Source: Sphingomonadales bacterium EhC05 (lineage in GTDB: Bacteria > Pseudomonadota > Alphaproteobacteria > Sphingomonadales > Sphingomonadaceae). From it: DNA of 64,000 nt. The notes under the pieces were generated by a model. The model ran no database searches, had not been told where the DNA came from, and worked only from the letters and a program-made list of their open reading frames with translations. Shown piece by piece: positions 1-9,013 of the stretch; the first letter of the stretch is position 1, and every line of letters starts with the position of its first letter. The stretch covers positions 310,001 to 374,000 of the forward strand of contig LXYP01000045.1 of assembly GCA_001650955.1 (NCBI GenBank). The letters run 5' to 3'. A program made the translations under genes and the position numbers.

Positions 1-1
1 G

Positions 2-853
2 ATCAACGTCAACGGCGACATGACGCCGCGCGCAGAAGCTACAGTTTCGGTGTTCGACAGCGGCTTCATGCTCGGCGACGGCGTCTGGGAAGGGCTGCGT
101 GTCCACAAGAGCAAGATTGCCTTTCTGGAGCCGCATATGGACCGCTTGTTTGAAGGCGCGAAAGCGATTGCGATGGATATCGGGATCAGCCGCGCGGCGC
201 TGGTTGCGCGTCTCTACGAGACGATAGCAGCCAATGGCATGACCGGCTGCCATATCCGCCTGATGGTGACCCGAGGGATCCGTTCGACGCCTTATCAGGA
301 CCCGCGGGTGATCATTTCTCCGGCAACGATTGTGATCATTCCGGAATATAAGGAAGCGCTGCCGAGCACGGTGGAAAACGGCATAAGACTATTCACGGTC
401 CATGTCCGGCGAGGCGATCCAGCGGTGCAGGACCAGAAGCTCAATTCGCACAGCAAGCTCAATTGCATCACCGCGTGCATTCAAGCGACGCAGGCGGGTG
501 CGGACGAGGCGTTGATGCTTGATCCGCAGGGTTTTGTCGCGACCTGCAATTCAACCCATTTCTTCATTGTCCGCAAGGGCGAGGTGTGGACGAGCAGCGG
601 CGATTATTGTCTCGGTGGGATCACCCGCAGCAATGTGATCCAATTGTGCCGCGAGAATGATATTCCGGTGTTCGAGAAAAATTTCTCGCTCACCGATGTC
701 TATGGTGCGCAGGAAGCTTTTGTAACCGGGACGTTCGCGGGCGTGGTTCCCGCGACCGAAGTCGACGGCCGTGTGCTGACCGCGGGCAGGGGGCCGATGG
801 TCGAGCGGCTGCAAGGGCTCTATAAAGACATGATCGAGCGCGATGTTGCGTAA
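2..853 (+). CDS. Class IV aminotransferase (BCAT/D-amino acid transaminase-like), 5' end cut by window
   Basis: This is a fold-type IV PLP aminotransferase. The frame is open to the left edge and reads INVNGDM before the first ATG at 20. Family members carry a similar stretch just after their start, so only a few residues are missing. The FDSGFMLGDGVWEGLRV block is typical of the family N-terminus. The likely PLP lysine lies in the SHSKLN segment (about residue 146 from the ATG), and EALMLDPQGFVATCNSTHFF is the C-terminal cofactor-binding region. It probably moves an amino group between an amino acid and a 2-oxo acid. Branched-chain, D-amino acid and aminodeoxychorismate-lyase-like activities cannot be separated by eye. 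A sulfotransferase-like gene follows on the same strand after 87 bp. Confidence 0.85.
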   Translation: MNVNGDMTPRAEATVSVFDSGFMLGDGVWEGLRVHKSKIAFLEPHMDRLFEGAKAIAMDIGISRAALVARLYETIAANGMTGCHIRLMVTRGIRSTPYQDPRVIISPATIVIIPEYKEALPSTVENGIRLFTVHVRRGDPAVQDQKLNSHSKLNCITACIQATQAGADEALMLDPQGFVATCNSTHFFIVRKGEVWTSSGDYCLGGITRSNVIQLCRENDIPVFEKNFSLTDVYGAQEAFVTGTFAGVVPATEVDGRVLTAGRGPMVERLQGLYKDMIERDVA

Positions 854-856
854 TCC

Positions 857-925
857 CGTTCATGTCGAGCGAAGTCCGGACACCGCCCGCTCCTATACGC
901 ATCTCGACTTCGCCCGATGCGAACG
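857..925. repeat. Imperfect inverted repeat between aminotransferase and sulfotransferase genes
   Basis: The left arm at 857-876 and the right arm at 906-925 are reverse complements at 16 of 20 positions. Both contain a GCGAAGTC/GACTTCGC core. The spacer is 29 bp, so the RNA could fold into a long hairpin. The sequence resembles the REP-like intergenic repeats of sphingomonads; that is from general familiarity and no search was run. An alternative ATG for the next gene at 917 falls inside the right arm, which favours the ATG at 941 as the real start. Confidence 0.6.
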
Positions 926-940
926 GTTTGGAATAATCGC

Positions 941-1690
941 ATGACGTCGCGGCCCATTCGTATTGCCATGTGGTCGGGGCCGCGCAATATCTCGACCGCA
1001 ATGATGCGGAGCTTCGGCGGACGCAGCGACTGCGCTGTGACCGACGAGCCCTTCTATGGGGCATTTCTCAAAACCAGCGGACAGCGTCAGCCGATGGCGG
1101 ATGAAGTGATTGCATCGATGGATACCGACTGGTCCTCCGTCGCAAGAGCGATGCGCGGTCCGGTGCCGGATGGCCAAGCCATCTGGTACCAGAAACATAT
1201 GCCGCATCATATGGTCGGCGACGTGTCGATCGCTGACTTTCCTGACCATCGTCATGCTTTTCTGATCCGCGATCCGGAGCGGGTGGTCGCCAGCTATGCC
1301 GCCAAGCGGGTCGAGGTGACGGCCGATGATCTCGGCTATGAACGGCAGCTGGACTATATCGACCGGACGTCGCAGATCAGTGGCAATCCTCCGATCATTC
1401 TCGATAGCGCAGATATATTGCGCGATCCCGAAGCGCATTTGAAAGCCTTATGCGCCGCGCTCGAAATATCATGGGATGCGGGCATGCTGCTCTGGCCAGC
1501 AGGGACCCGCGATACCGACGGTATCTGGGCGAGCCACTGGTATGGCCGGGTCGTTGAAACGACCGGTTTTGGCGGACCGGACAAGGATCCCACCGCGTTG
1601 ACCGAACAGCAGCAACGGGTCGCAGATAGCTGCCAAGCATATTATGAAAAGCTCAAGGGCTATGCGATCCGTCTCTCATCCGCGCCTTGA
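941..1690 (+). CDS. Sulfotransferase-like P-loop protein
   Basis: The 249-residue product starts with IRIAMWSGPRNIST. This glycine/arginine P-loop at about residues 7-20 is where sulfotransferases bind the 5' phosphosulfate of PAPS. A second family element is the FLIRDPERVVASYAAKR segment, which resembles the 3' phosphate-binding RDP...S region. Length fits a cytosolic single-domain sulfotransferase. No signal peptide is seen. The upstream ATG at 917 lies in the inverted repeat and was not chosen. It follows the class IV aminotransferase on the same strand, so the two may act on one metabolite, but the substrate cannot be read from the sequence. Confidence 0.7.
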   Translation: MTSRPIRIAMWSGPRNISTAMMRSFGGRSDCAVTDEPFYGAFLKTSGQRQPMADEVIASMDTDWSSVARAMRGPVPDGQAIWYQKHMPHHMVGDVSIADFPDHRHAFLIRDPERVVASYAAKRVEVTADDLGYERQLDYIDRTSQISGNPPIILDSADILRDPEAHLKALCAALEISWDAGMLLWPAGTRDTDGIWASHWYGRVVETTGFGGPDKDPTALTEQQQRVADSCQAYYEKLKGYAIRLSSAP

Positions 1691-1773
1691 TGATCGACGA
1701 CTGAGAGATGAATTTACTTCGTTCTGGATACCGGCATATGCTATAAGATGGTTTCATTTGAAGGATATAGGCC

Positions 1774-2121
1774 ATGCTTACATTTATCAGCTTTGCTTTA
1801 ATCAGCGCGACTTCGCTCGCCACTGTTCAAGATGTAGAACCTTTTCGATTGAGCTATTCCAACTGTCTAACCGACTTCACCACGCTCCATCTCGACCAGA
1901 AAACCGGAACCAGAGCGTTTAAAGACGCGGCGAAAAGCGCCTGCGCGGACGAGCGAAACGCAATGGTTTCGGCGATTACGAAGGACGAACTGGAATTTGG
2001 CAGCTCGCAATCGGAAGCCACCACCTATGCAGAGGAAGAAGCCGATGGCGTGCTGTTTTCGTTCACCGATGGCTATGCCGAATATGCCAACTCCAACACG
2101 CGGCCGATGAAAGCCGAATAG
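1774..2121 (+). CDS. Small secreted protein of unknown function
   Basis: This 115-residue protein was not recognised. The first 16-18 residues (MLTFISFALISATSLAT) look like a short signal peptide. The rest is soluble and acidic, with two cysteines at about 30 and 56 that could form a disulfide in the periplasm. The ATG is preceded by AAGGATATAGG, a fair ribosome binding site. It stands alone on the plus strand with no obvious operon partner. It could be a lineage-specific periplasmic protein. Confidence 0.5.
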   Translation: MLTFISFALISATSLATVQDVEPFRLSYSNCLTDFTTLHLDQKTGTRAFKDAAKSACADERNAMVSAITKDELEFGSSQSEATTYAEEEADGVLFSFTDGYAEYANSNTRPMKAE

Positions 2122-2462
2122 TGTTTAAAACAGGTTCTCGTCCTGTGATGTCCGCTATCCACCACGGCGGTTTTGCCATCGTCGGTTTTCCAGGCAGGCA
2201 TTTTGGCTGAAGCACCATGTTCAGCGTCAAATCGAGAAATGGTCGCGTCCCCGTCATGGATTAGCGGTGATGCGATTTCCTCGCATCACCGCTCTCGCAA
2301 AATGTGGACGCCCGGTTCCTCATGATGCTGAGTCCCGATATTACAGATCACATGACGGGCCGATATGGCAAAAATTCTGATGACCGACACTGACCAATTG
2401 ATGCATTGAGACGCAAATGCCGATCGATTAGATCATCATGCTGATGATATAGGAGAATATTG
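2122..2462. other. Intergenic stretch with one perfect hairpin, no gene seen
   Basis: No convincing coding frame, tRNA or known RNA is visible in these 341 bases. The only clear structure is the hairpin at 2263-2293. The last bases carry the AGGAGA ribosome binding site (2451-2456) of the NmrA-like gene. Confidence 0.5.
2263..2293. repeat. Perfect 13-bp inverted repeat, 5-nt loop
   Basis: AGCGGTGATGCGA at 2263-2275 and its exact reverse complement at 2281-2293 are separated by TTTCC. No T-run follows on either strand, so it is not a classical intrinsic terminator. It sits between a small secreted protein gene and the NmrA-like gene. It could stabilise the 3' end of the upstream transcript or be a protein-binding palindrome. 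Confidence 0.6.
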
Positions 2463-3395
2463 ATGGCATTGGTTTCCGTAGTAGGTGCGACCGGACGTCA
2501 GGGATTGGCGCAAATCAAGCAATTGGCGGCAGCAGGACATAAGGTTCGAGCGCTTTCGAGAAGCGAAAATCCGGATCTTGGCGGCAGTAATGTCGCAGAC
2601 GAAACCCGGGTCATTGATCTCTCCGATGAGTCCACTTTCGTGCCCGCGCTCGAGGGGTCCGAAGCGGTTTTCTATACCCATCCCCTGCAATCACCGGGTG
2701 ATCGTTCGGAGCTAGTCGCCAAACTTGGGTCCGCAGCAGTCGAGGCGGGCCTGGAGCGTTTTGTCTGGAACACATCCGGCTGGATTCCCGATCAGCCTGG
2801 CGAGCCGCATAGCTATGGCGCCAATACAGGTGCGATCAATGCGCTGTTCCGTACCGGAATTCCGGCAACCGTCTTCGGATCGGTGCTGTTCATGGACAAT
2901 TTGCTGACCAATTGGGCGCGGCCATTCATCGTCCATGAAGATCGTTATGTATATGCGCACGAACCTCATCTTCTAGCCAACTGGATCAGTCTTGATGACG
3001 TCGGAAAATGTATGACCGCGGCGCTCGCGCGACCCGATCTCGAGGGTGCGTGGATGAATATTGGCGGTCCGCAAGCGCTAAAACCCACCGAGATCACCGA
3101 GGCCCTGTCACGGGTCTTTGGCCGGGAAATCAAATATGATCCCTGCACACCGGAGGAGTTTGGCGTGTTGCTGGTCGACGCGCTGGGTGATTCCATGCCC
3201 GAAGACGAGCGTCAGCCGATGCGGGAATTTATCGCGTCATTCTATCATTATAATAATGAATCCCCGACACAGCCATTTCTCGTCAACACCGACTATATGC
3301 ACCGGCGTCTGCCTGAGGTTGAGTTTGAAACATTCGAACAATGGGCCGGGCGGCAAGACTGGTCCGATGAAGCCCATCGCCCTTCAGCCGGCTAG
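2463..3395 (+). CDS. NmrA/NAD(P)H-binding-domain reductase-like protein
   Basis: The product has 310 residues. It opens with a Rossmann strand and a glycine-rich loop, VSVVGATGRQGLAQ (about residues 4-17), the NmrA/isoflavone-reductase form of the NAD(P) site. A later YAHEPHLLANWISLDDVGKC segment matches the family substrate-domain pattern around the threshold helix. It probably binds NADP(H), either as an oxidoreductase or as a redox-sensing regulator like NmrA or HSCARG. The ATG at 2463 is preferred over the TTG at 2460 because AGGAGA ends six bases before it. It appears monocistronic. Confidence 0.75.
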   Translation: MALVSVVGATGRQGLAQIKQLAAAGHKVRALSRSENPDLGGSNVADETRVIDLSDESTFVPALEGSEAVFYTHPLQSPGDRSELVAKLGSAAVEAGLERFVWNTSGWIPDQPGEPHSYGANTGAINALFRTGIPATVFGSVLFMDNLLTNWARPFIVHEDRYVYAHEPHLLANWISLDDVGKCMTAALARPDLEGAWMNIGGPQALKPTEITEALSRVFGREIKYDPCTPEEFGVLLVDALGDSMPEDERQPMREFIASFYHYNNESPTQPFLVNTDYMHRRLPEVEFETFEQWAGRQDWSDEAHRPSAG

Positions 3396-3558
3396 ACTCA
3401 TTGCGCAATCCAGGCGCGCGGCATCGCAGATTTGCCTTGGCGAGCCTGCAATGGTCGATGGGCGTTGCTGATACGCTTCCATCGACCAGATTTGCCTGGC
3501 TATTATCCGATATCCGCCCTTCTGAAGCTCGAGGATCGAGGTCAATTGAGGAAATCTG

Positions 3559-4401
3559 CTATTTTGGTTTCTGCCTTACCGCCAGAATATCGGTCGGAAT
3601 ATAGTCGATCAAAGACCGCGCCATGCTGCCAAACATATTCGCCCGAAAACCGCCAGTCCCATGAGTACCGATGACCGTCAGATTGCTGTTCAGGTCCTTG
3701 ATTTCATCCAACACAACGGTCGATGTGCTGCCATATTCGATGATATGACTGACCTTGGGCGCCCCGCTGCCGGTCAGTCGCAGTTGCTCGACAAATTTCA
3801 CCATTTGCAAATATTGTTCGGTACGAAATTCTTCGGTCAGCTTGTCCGAATGCAAAAAGCCTTCAAATGGGACGTGAAAAGCGTTTACGATATGGATCGG
3901 CAAGCCGGCGAAAATCTGTGTCGCCTGCTTGATTGCATAAGCAGATGGCGCTGAGAAATCGGTCGCTGCGACCAGAAGATCATAGTCGGTAAAGGCACGA
4001 TTTTTGACAATCAGCACGGGAATGGGACTGTGATGGATGATCCGTTCCAGCGGAGTGCCAATCACCAGATCGCCCAATTTACCAACCCGGGCGACCCCCG
4101 CGACAATCAGGTCAGCACCGACAGATTCTGCGGTCTCGATGATCTTGGCGACGATATCTCCACGCTGGATGATGATTTCTGCGTCCATCTCGCAGGACGC
4201 GAGATGCATCTCGATATCGGCTGTAGCTGCCGCGACAGCTTCCTTGCCATATTGGCCGTGTTCCAGAACATGGCAGATCACCAGCTTTGCCGGCAGGGTC
4301 TTTGCCAGTCTGCAAGCCCTGTCCATTGGCCGATCGCAGCGTGCGGTCAGATCGGTACTGAACATGATGGTTTTTTCGATGGGATTTTCGCTATTAGACA
4401 T
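3559..4401 (-). CDS. Universal stress protein with two UspA domains
   Basis: The 280-residue product contains two tandem UspA folds. The first (about 9-140) begins TIMFSTDLTARCDRPMDRA and contains GVARVGKLGDLVIGTPLERI. The second (about 150-280) begins DYDLLVAATDFSAPSAYAI and ends with an ATP-loop-like GTHGTGGFRANMFGSMARSL. The G-2x-G-9x-G(S/T) motif in the second half suggests ATP binding there. The start was set at the ATG at 4401 because AGGAGG lies 9 bases upstream; a longer frame to 4449 lacks this. Such proteins respond to stress and energy limitation. It lies upstream of the antiporter gene on the same strand. Confidence 0.88.
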   Translation of the reverse strand: MSNSENPIEKTIMFSTDLTARCDRPMDRACRLAKTLPAKLVICHVLEHGQYGKEAVAAATADIEMHLASCEMDAEIIIQRGDIVAKIIETAESVGADLIVAGVARVGKLGDLVIGTPLERIIHHSPIPVLIVKNRAFTDYDLLVAATDFSAPSAYAIKQATQIFAGLPIHIVNAFHVPFEGFLHSDKLTEEFRTEQYLQMVKFVEQLRLTGSGAPKVSHIIEYGSTSTVVLDEIKDLNSNLTVIGTHGTGGFRANMFGSMARSLIDYIPTDILAVRQKPK

Positions 4402-4518
4402 TTCCAAATTCCTCCTGCTGGGAAGGATAACAAGGGCAGATAATATCACACAATAAATTAAATAACATGAAATTGATAGTTTCTATCTATAAGGCTGAAC
4501 CTCACCTAATTTCGAAAT

Positions 4519-6255
4519 CTAACGATCTTGTTCCTGGTCCATCGACTCTTGCTGCCAGGTGCGCTGATCATTGACCAATGTCCGGGCGACATCGTCTGGA
4601 AAGCCAATTCCAGTGAGCAAATGTTCACAAAGCTCCAGGCTGGCTTCCATCGTTTCGGGGATAGCGCTTTTGGCTCCGGAACCGCGTAATGTTAAAGCAT
4701 GTTCGACGTCTCGGGCGCGGGCGATGATCGGAACATGAGGCCATTTCTGATGAATCGCCTTGATCACATGTTCGGCAGTTTTCGGTGCATCCATCGTGGT
4801 GGCAAAGGCAACTGCATTTTCTATTCCCAAATGCCGGAGCACATCTGGCTGGCCTGCATCGCCGAAGAAAATCGGTGTTCCCAGCGCGCGATGTTTGGCC
4901 ACCAGTTCCGCGTCATTGTCGACGGCAATGAACGGGATACGCTGTTCTTCCAGCAAGCGAGCGAGCATTTCCCCGACCCGTCCAAAACCGCCGATGATGA
5001 CAGTCTGACTTACATCTGACGCTTCCATCAAAACCGGATTTTCCGAGTCAGCCGTTCGAAAATGATCACCCACCCGATGACCGATATCGGCGAGAGCAGG
5101 GGTGAGGAACATAGTCACAATGACGACCAGCAGCATGAACTGGGCAATGTCCGGATCAAGCAGGCTGAAGGACAGAGCCGCAGCAATCACCACGAAGGCA
5201 AATTCGCCGCCCTGACTCATCAGGATGGAGCTTTCGGCGGCAACTGCGGTGGGCAAGCGAAAGGCCTTTGCGAGGCCAAATATGATCACGGCTTTCAATA
5301 TCAGCAAGCCAATGACAGACAGGATCACCCATCCGATATTGTCCCACACCGCCAGCATATCCAGGCTCATCCCGACCGAGATGAAAAACAGGCCCAGAAG
5401 CAGCCCTTTGAAGGGCTCGATATCACTGGCTATCTGATGGCGATATTCCGTGCCCGCGAACAACAGGCCGGCAAGAAATGCGCCCAGTGCCATTGACAGG
5501 CCGGCTTGCGCGGTTATCGCAGCGGTGGCCAATACCAGCAGCAAGACCGCAGCCATGAAGATTTCGCGGCTGCCAGAACTGCCGACAAACTGGAGCAGGG
5601 GCCGGACGATTATCCGACCTATCAGGAAGATGACGGCAATGACCAATGCCGCCTCCCCGATCGCCCGGACTGCGGCTCCGGCGAGCGAGCCCTCGACGCT
5701 CGCGCCGGCAAAGCCGACAAAGAACAGGATCGGCACCACGGCCAGGTCCTGAAATAATAAAATTCCGAAACTGCTGCGACCCGCTGGCGAGCTGAACCGC
5801 CGGTTTTCGGTGAGCAATTGCATGACAAGGGCGGTGGACGACAAAGCCAGACACAGACCGAAGATGGTTGCGGCGACCAGTGAATTGCCGAATAGATAGG
5901 CAATGGCGCCAATCGCCAGCGCTGTGACAGTGACTTGCGCGGCGCCGAGCCCAAAGACCAATCGGCGCATCGCCCACAGTTGCGCGACCGAAAGCTCCAG
6001 TCCGATGGTGAACAGGAGAAATATGACCCCCAGTTCAGCAAAGCGCCGAACCCCGTCAAGATCGTTGAATATGATATGTTCCAGAACCGGCGCTTCGCCG
6101 GCCAATCGGCCGATGCCATAAGGACCGATGATCAATCCGACAAAAAGGAAACCGAGAACCGGGCTGATGCCGAATTTGCGTACCAGCGGAATGATCAGAC
6201 CGGCGGCGACCAGAAAAATTATCGCTTCCCGCAGATATGGTATTTCAGGGTGCAC
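4519..6255 (-). CDS. CPA2-family monovalent cation:proton antiporter (Kef/YbaL type)
   Basis: This inner-membrane protein has 578 residues if the GTG at 6255 is used. About residues 1-390 form roughly 12 membrane segments of the Na+/H+ exchanger fold, with an LGFLFVGLIIGPYGIG entry motif and a conserved QGGEFAFV helix. A cytosolic RCK/TrkA-N domain follows (about 410-520) with the nucleotide motif VIIGGFGRVGEMLARLL. It should exchange K+ or Na+ for H+ under nucleotide gating. KefB, KefC and YbaL cannot be separated by eye. The longer frame to 6375 has a start that coincides with a promoter-like TTGACG and adds an atypical hydrophilic tail, so it was rejected. Confidence 0.87.
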   Translation of the reverse strand: MHPEIPYLREAIIFLVAAGLIIPLVRKFGISPVLGFLFVGLIIGPYGIGRLAGEAPVLEHIIFNDLDGVRRFAELGVIFLLFTIGLELSVAQLWAMRRLVFGLGAAQVTVTALAIGAIAYLFGNSLVAATIFGLCLALSSTALVMQLLTENRRFSSPAGRSSFGILLFQDLAVVPILFFVGFAGASVEGSLAGAAVRAIGEAALVIAVIFLIGRIIVRPLLQFVGSSGSREIFMAAVLLLVLATAAITAQAGLSMALGAFLAGLLFAGTEYRHQIASDIEPFKGLLLGLFFISVGMSLDMLAVWDNIGWVILSVIGLLILKAVIIFGLAKAFRLPTAVAAESSILMSQGGEFAFVVIAAALSFSLLDPDIAQFMLLVVIVTMFLTPALADIGHRVGDHFRTADSENPVLMEASDVSQTVIIGGFGRVGEMLARLLEEQRIPFIAVDNDAELVAKHRALGTPIFFGDAGQPDVLRHLGIENAVAFATTMDAPKTAEHVIKAIHQKWPHVPIIARARDVEHALTLRGSGAKSAIPETMEASLELCEHLLTGIGFPDDVARTLVNDQRTWQQESMDQEQDR

Positions 6256-6634
6256 TCTGGATTCTCTTTTTGGCCGATGGAGAGGGGATATGAACGTCCG
6301 AACCTGATTGGCAATATGATGTTCGGACCAACTTTGATATGGACAAATTTTGACGTAAACAAAAGACTGCGTCAATCGCTGTTTTGGCCCTCGGCGCGCA
6401 GCAGAACCGTTGCTGCTGACTTCAGAAGCACGATGTTAGCGGCCATCCAGATCCACTGGTCACACTGAAATGTTCGCATTCGAGATGCAGACGAAACAGG
6501 CGAATCAAAGGCTCACCCTAGAGAAAATAATTTTGAGAGAATTTGAACCGGACCGACAACGCGTATATTTTTCATGGGCGTTTCGCCGACTGGTTGCAAT
6601 TTGCTGCTTTAAACTCAGAGTTCCTGAGGTGCTT
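6256..6634. other. Intergenic region upstream of the antiporter gene
   Basis: This stretch lies between the antiporter start and the 3' end of tRNA-Ser. Short open frames are present but show no family resemblance and no ribosome binding sites. The only signal seen is a promoter-like sequence at 6347-6375 on the minus strand. Confidence 0.4.
6347..6375 (-). promoter_or_regulatory. Possible sigma-70-type promoter of the antiporter gene
   Basis: On the minus strand TTGACG (6375-6370) is followed after exactly 17 bases by CAAAAT (6352-6347). The spacing is canonical but the -10 box is weak. It lies about 90 bp upstream of the GTG start, which fits a short leader. The same bases also form a TTGACG/CGTCAA inverted pair, so an operator is possible. 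Confidence 0.35.
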
Positions 6635-6724
6635 TGGCGGACAGGGTGGGATTCGAACCCACGGAGAGCTTGCACCCTCGCCGGTTTTCAAGACCGGTGC
6701 ATTCGACCACTCTGCCACCTGTCC
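6635..6724 (-). tRNA. tRNA-Ser (anticodon TGA)
   Basis: Read on the minus strand the sequence begins GGACAGGTGGCAGAGTGG and has a 7-bp acceptor stem GGACAGG/CCTGTCC. The anticodon loop CTTGAAA gives anticodon TGA for UCA-family serine codons. The long variable arm, the TTCGAAT T-loop and an encoded 3' CCA (6635-6637) are all present. The 90-nt length fits a class II tRNA. Confidence 0.95.
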
Positions 6725-6909
6725 GCATCAGCGCGCTTGCCTCTAGCGTTTGAAGTTTAAAAGCGCAAAACATTTTATGATATTTGAATTTCGCAAGCAA
6801 ATATCGGGGGTTTCATGGCTTATCAGGCGAATGGTTGCTCCTATCGGACATTTGGAGATTCCCTCGCGAGTCAGTTTGTGCGACAATGGGACGTCGAAGG
6901 GAATTTTTC

Positions 6910-7950
6910 ATGCGTATCATGACCGCAATGGTTTGTAGTGCCGTTGCATTCTTCAGTTTTTCACCCGCCGCGCCTCTGGTCAGCGCACAGGCGCAAACGG
7001 CCGGCAGTTTCCAGAGCTATCTTGGCGAAGTTCGCAAAAAGGCGGAGGCAGAAGGCGTGCGGTCGCAAACCCTCGACCGGGTGTTGCCGAGCCTGTCCTA
7101 TAATCCGAGGGTCATCGAACTGGACAGATCCCAGCCAGGTGGTCGACCGAACAGCGCAATACCGCCATTTGCACCTTATCAGCGTCGGCATATCACGGAT
7201 GTTCGCATCAAAAATGGCAAAGCAGCCTATAACCGGCTCGTCGGCAAGCTGGTTGATGTGGAGCGGGAAACCGGAGTGCCCGGACATATCATCATGTCAA
7301 TCTACGGCAAGGAAACCAATTATGGGTCCTACACCGGCAATTTTGATATTCCCAGATCCCTGGCAACCCTGGCTTATGAAGGGCGTCGCCGGGCCTTGTT
7401 TGAAGCTGAATTGCTCGCGGTGCTGAAGATGATCGACGGCGGCGTGCCGCAATCGGCAATGAAAGGCAGTTGGGCAGGGGCAATGGGCAAGCCACAATTT
7501 CTGCCGTCCGTCTATCTGCGCCTCGCAAAGGATGGCAGCGGCGACGGCTATGCCGATATCTGGAACAGCGAATATGACGCAGTTGCATCGATCGCCAACT
7601 ATTTCGTAAATGCCGGATGGCGGCGCGGAGAGCCCTGGGGAATCGCCGTTTCGGTTCCGGCTGCGCTCGACCGTGCAGCGGTGAAGAATAAGACCAAAGC
7701 AACGCGTTGTCCGCGTGTTCATGAGCGCCATAGCCAATGGAAGAGCATGGCCGAATGGCGGACCTTGGGTGTGGTGCCGTCGGCCGGAAAATATCTCTCC
7801 GACAGCACATTGGCGACTTTGCTGGAGCCCGATGGGCCCGGACGTACCGCCTATCTACTGACCGGCAATTACCGGGTCATTCTCGATTATAATTGCTCAA
7901 ATTTCTATGGGCTAGCAGTGGGGTTATTAGCAGATGAAATACGCAGTTAA
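6910..7950 (+). CDS. Lytic murein transglycosylase, MltB-like
   Basis: This 346-residue exported enzyme cleaves the MurNAc-GlcNAc bond of peptidoglycan and forms 1,6-anhydro ends. A signal peptide runs to about AQAQ (residue 27). The catalytic glutamate is in SIYGKETNYGSYTG, and the family block AGAMGKPQFLPSVYLR follows, then a DIWNSEYDAVASIANYF segment typical of the MltB (SLT_2) group. The ATG at 6910 follows GAAGGGA and leads directly into the signal peptide; upstream in-frame starts do not. The 3' end overlaps the rlpA start by 17 bp, so the two are co-translated cell-wall enzymes. Confidence 0.9.
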   Translation: MRIMTAMVCSAVAFFSFSPAAPLVSAQAQTAGSFQSYLGEVRKKAEAEGVRSQTLDRVLPSLSYNPRVIELDRSQPGGRPNSAIPPFAPYQRRHITDVRIKNGKAAYNRLVGKLVDVERETGVPGHIIMSIYGKETNYGSYTGNFDIPRSLATLAYEGRRRALFEAELLAVLKMIDGGVPQSAMKGSWAGAMGKPQFLPSVYLRLAKDGSGDGYADIWNSEYDAVASIANYFVNAGWRRGEPWGIAVSVPAALDRAAVKNKTKATRCPRVHERHSQWKSMAEWRTLGVVPSAGKYLSDSTLATLLEPDGPGRTAYLLTGNYRVILDYNCSNFYGLAVGLLADEIRS

Positions 7951-8974
7951 GCTATCGATCATTTCAGTTGCGACATTGGCTCTTGCCGGTTGCAGCGGTT
8001 CGCGAGATTTCGGCGCGTTTCCGGAACGAGGAGCGCCACCCGCCGCCGGTGGAATTCCCGGTCCGGCCGAGATGGTCTCGGACTATCCTCAGAAGATCGG
8101 GGATCCGTATAAAGTGGGTGGGAAAACCTATAAGCCAGAAGATGTTCAGAGCTATGATGAAGTTGGCTATGCCAGTTGGTATGGTCAGGAACTTGCTGGC
8201 AATGCCACCGCCAATGGCGAACGGTTCAACCCGGAAGGGATTAGCGCGGCGCATAAGACCTTGCCATTGCCGAGCTATGTAGAAGTGACTGCACTGGACA
8301 CAGGTCGAACGATTTTGGTGCGGGTCAATGATCGTGGCCCATTTGCCAGCGACCGTCTGATCGATCTATCCTATGGCGCGGCCAAGCAACTGGGAATAGA
8401 CCAAGAAGGCGTCGCGGGTGTCCGGGTGCGCAAAGTCAATCCCAATGAGCAGGAGCGCGCAAGATTGCGGTCTGGAGCCGCCGCAACCGAGCGGATTGGA
8501 ACGCCCGACTCCCTATTGAGTATTTTGCGGAAAAATCTCGCAAAACTTCCTCGCCCAGCGGCCGCCATTCAGCAAGCTGCGGTGCCGTCTTTCAGCCCAT
8601 CTGGCAATGCGGCGCCGGGTGTTGATTATGGCCGGCCTGCAGCGCCTGCGCCAGTTGCCGGATCACGCGATGGACGTTTCATCGTCGAAGCAAATGGGCG
8701 CCCGGTTGTGTCGCAGACAGAAAGCGGCATCGGCAATAATTATGTCGGCAGCGGCCCGGGAACCTATGTCGTTCAAGTTGCCGCGTTTGGTGATAAAGCG
8801 CGTGCCGATGCATTGGCCAGAAAAATCGGAGCAAAAGTCATGCCCAATAGCGGACGTTCGATCTGGAGGGTTCGCTATGGACCTTATGACAGCGAACAAG
8901 ACGCGCAAGCTGGGCTGGCGCAAGCGAAACAACGCGGCTATCAAGGCGCGCGAGTCCTGCGCGGCGATAGATAG
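7934..8974 (+). CDS. rlpA: RlpA-like septal lytic transglycosylase lipoprotein with SPOR domain
   Basis: The 346-residue lipoprotein has lipobox LALAGCSG with the modified cysteine at residue 20. The double-psi beta-barrel lies at about 75-165 and carries GYASWYGQELAGNATANGERF and the RVNDRGPF motif. A proline/alanine-rich linker leads to a C-terminal SPOR domain (about 270-346, YVVQVAAFGDKARADALARK). SPOR domains bind denuded glycan at the septum, and RlpA cuts such strands during daughter separation. It overlaps the transglycosylase gene upstream and precedes the carboxypeptidase gene by 39 bp, forming a peptidoglycan remodelling operon. Confidence 0.93.
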   Translation: MKYAVKLSIISVATLALAGCSGSRDFGAFPERGAPPAAGGIPGPAEMVSDYPQKIGDPYKVGGKTYKPEDVQSYDEVGYASWYGQELAGNATANGERFNPEGISAAHKTLPLPSYVEVTALDTGRTILVRVNDRGPFASDRLIDLSYGAAKQLGIDQEGVAGVRVRKVNPNEQERARLRSGAAATERIGTPDSLLSILRKNLAKLPRPAAAIQQAAVPSFSPSGNAAPGVDYGRPAAPAPVAGSRDGRFIVEANGRPVVSQTESGIGNNYVGSGPGTYVVQVAAFGDKARADALARKIGAKVMPNSGRSIWRVRYGPYDSEQDAQAGLAQAKQRGYQGARVLRGDR

Positions 8975-9013
8975 GCTGCTCAGACCATCATCTGATTTGG
9001 AACCGGAACCCTC

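Noticed and set aside
5062-5977. Long open frames opposite and out of frame with the CPA2 antiporter gene
   Set aside because: They are composition-driven shadows. They lack ribosome binding sites and family resemblance, while the real frame has clear membrane and TrkA-N motifs.
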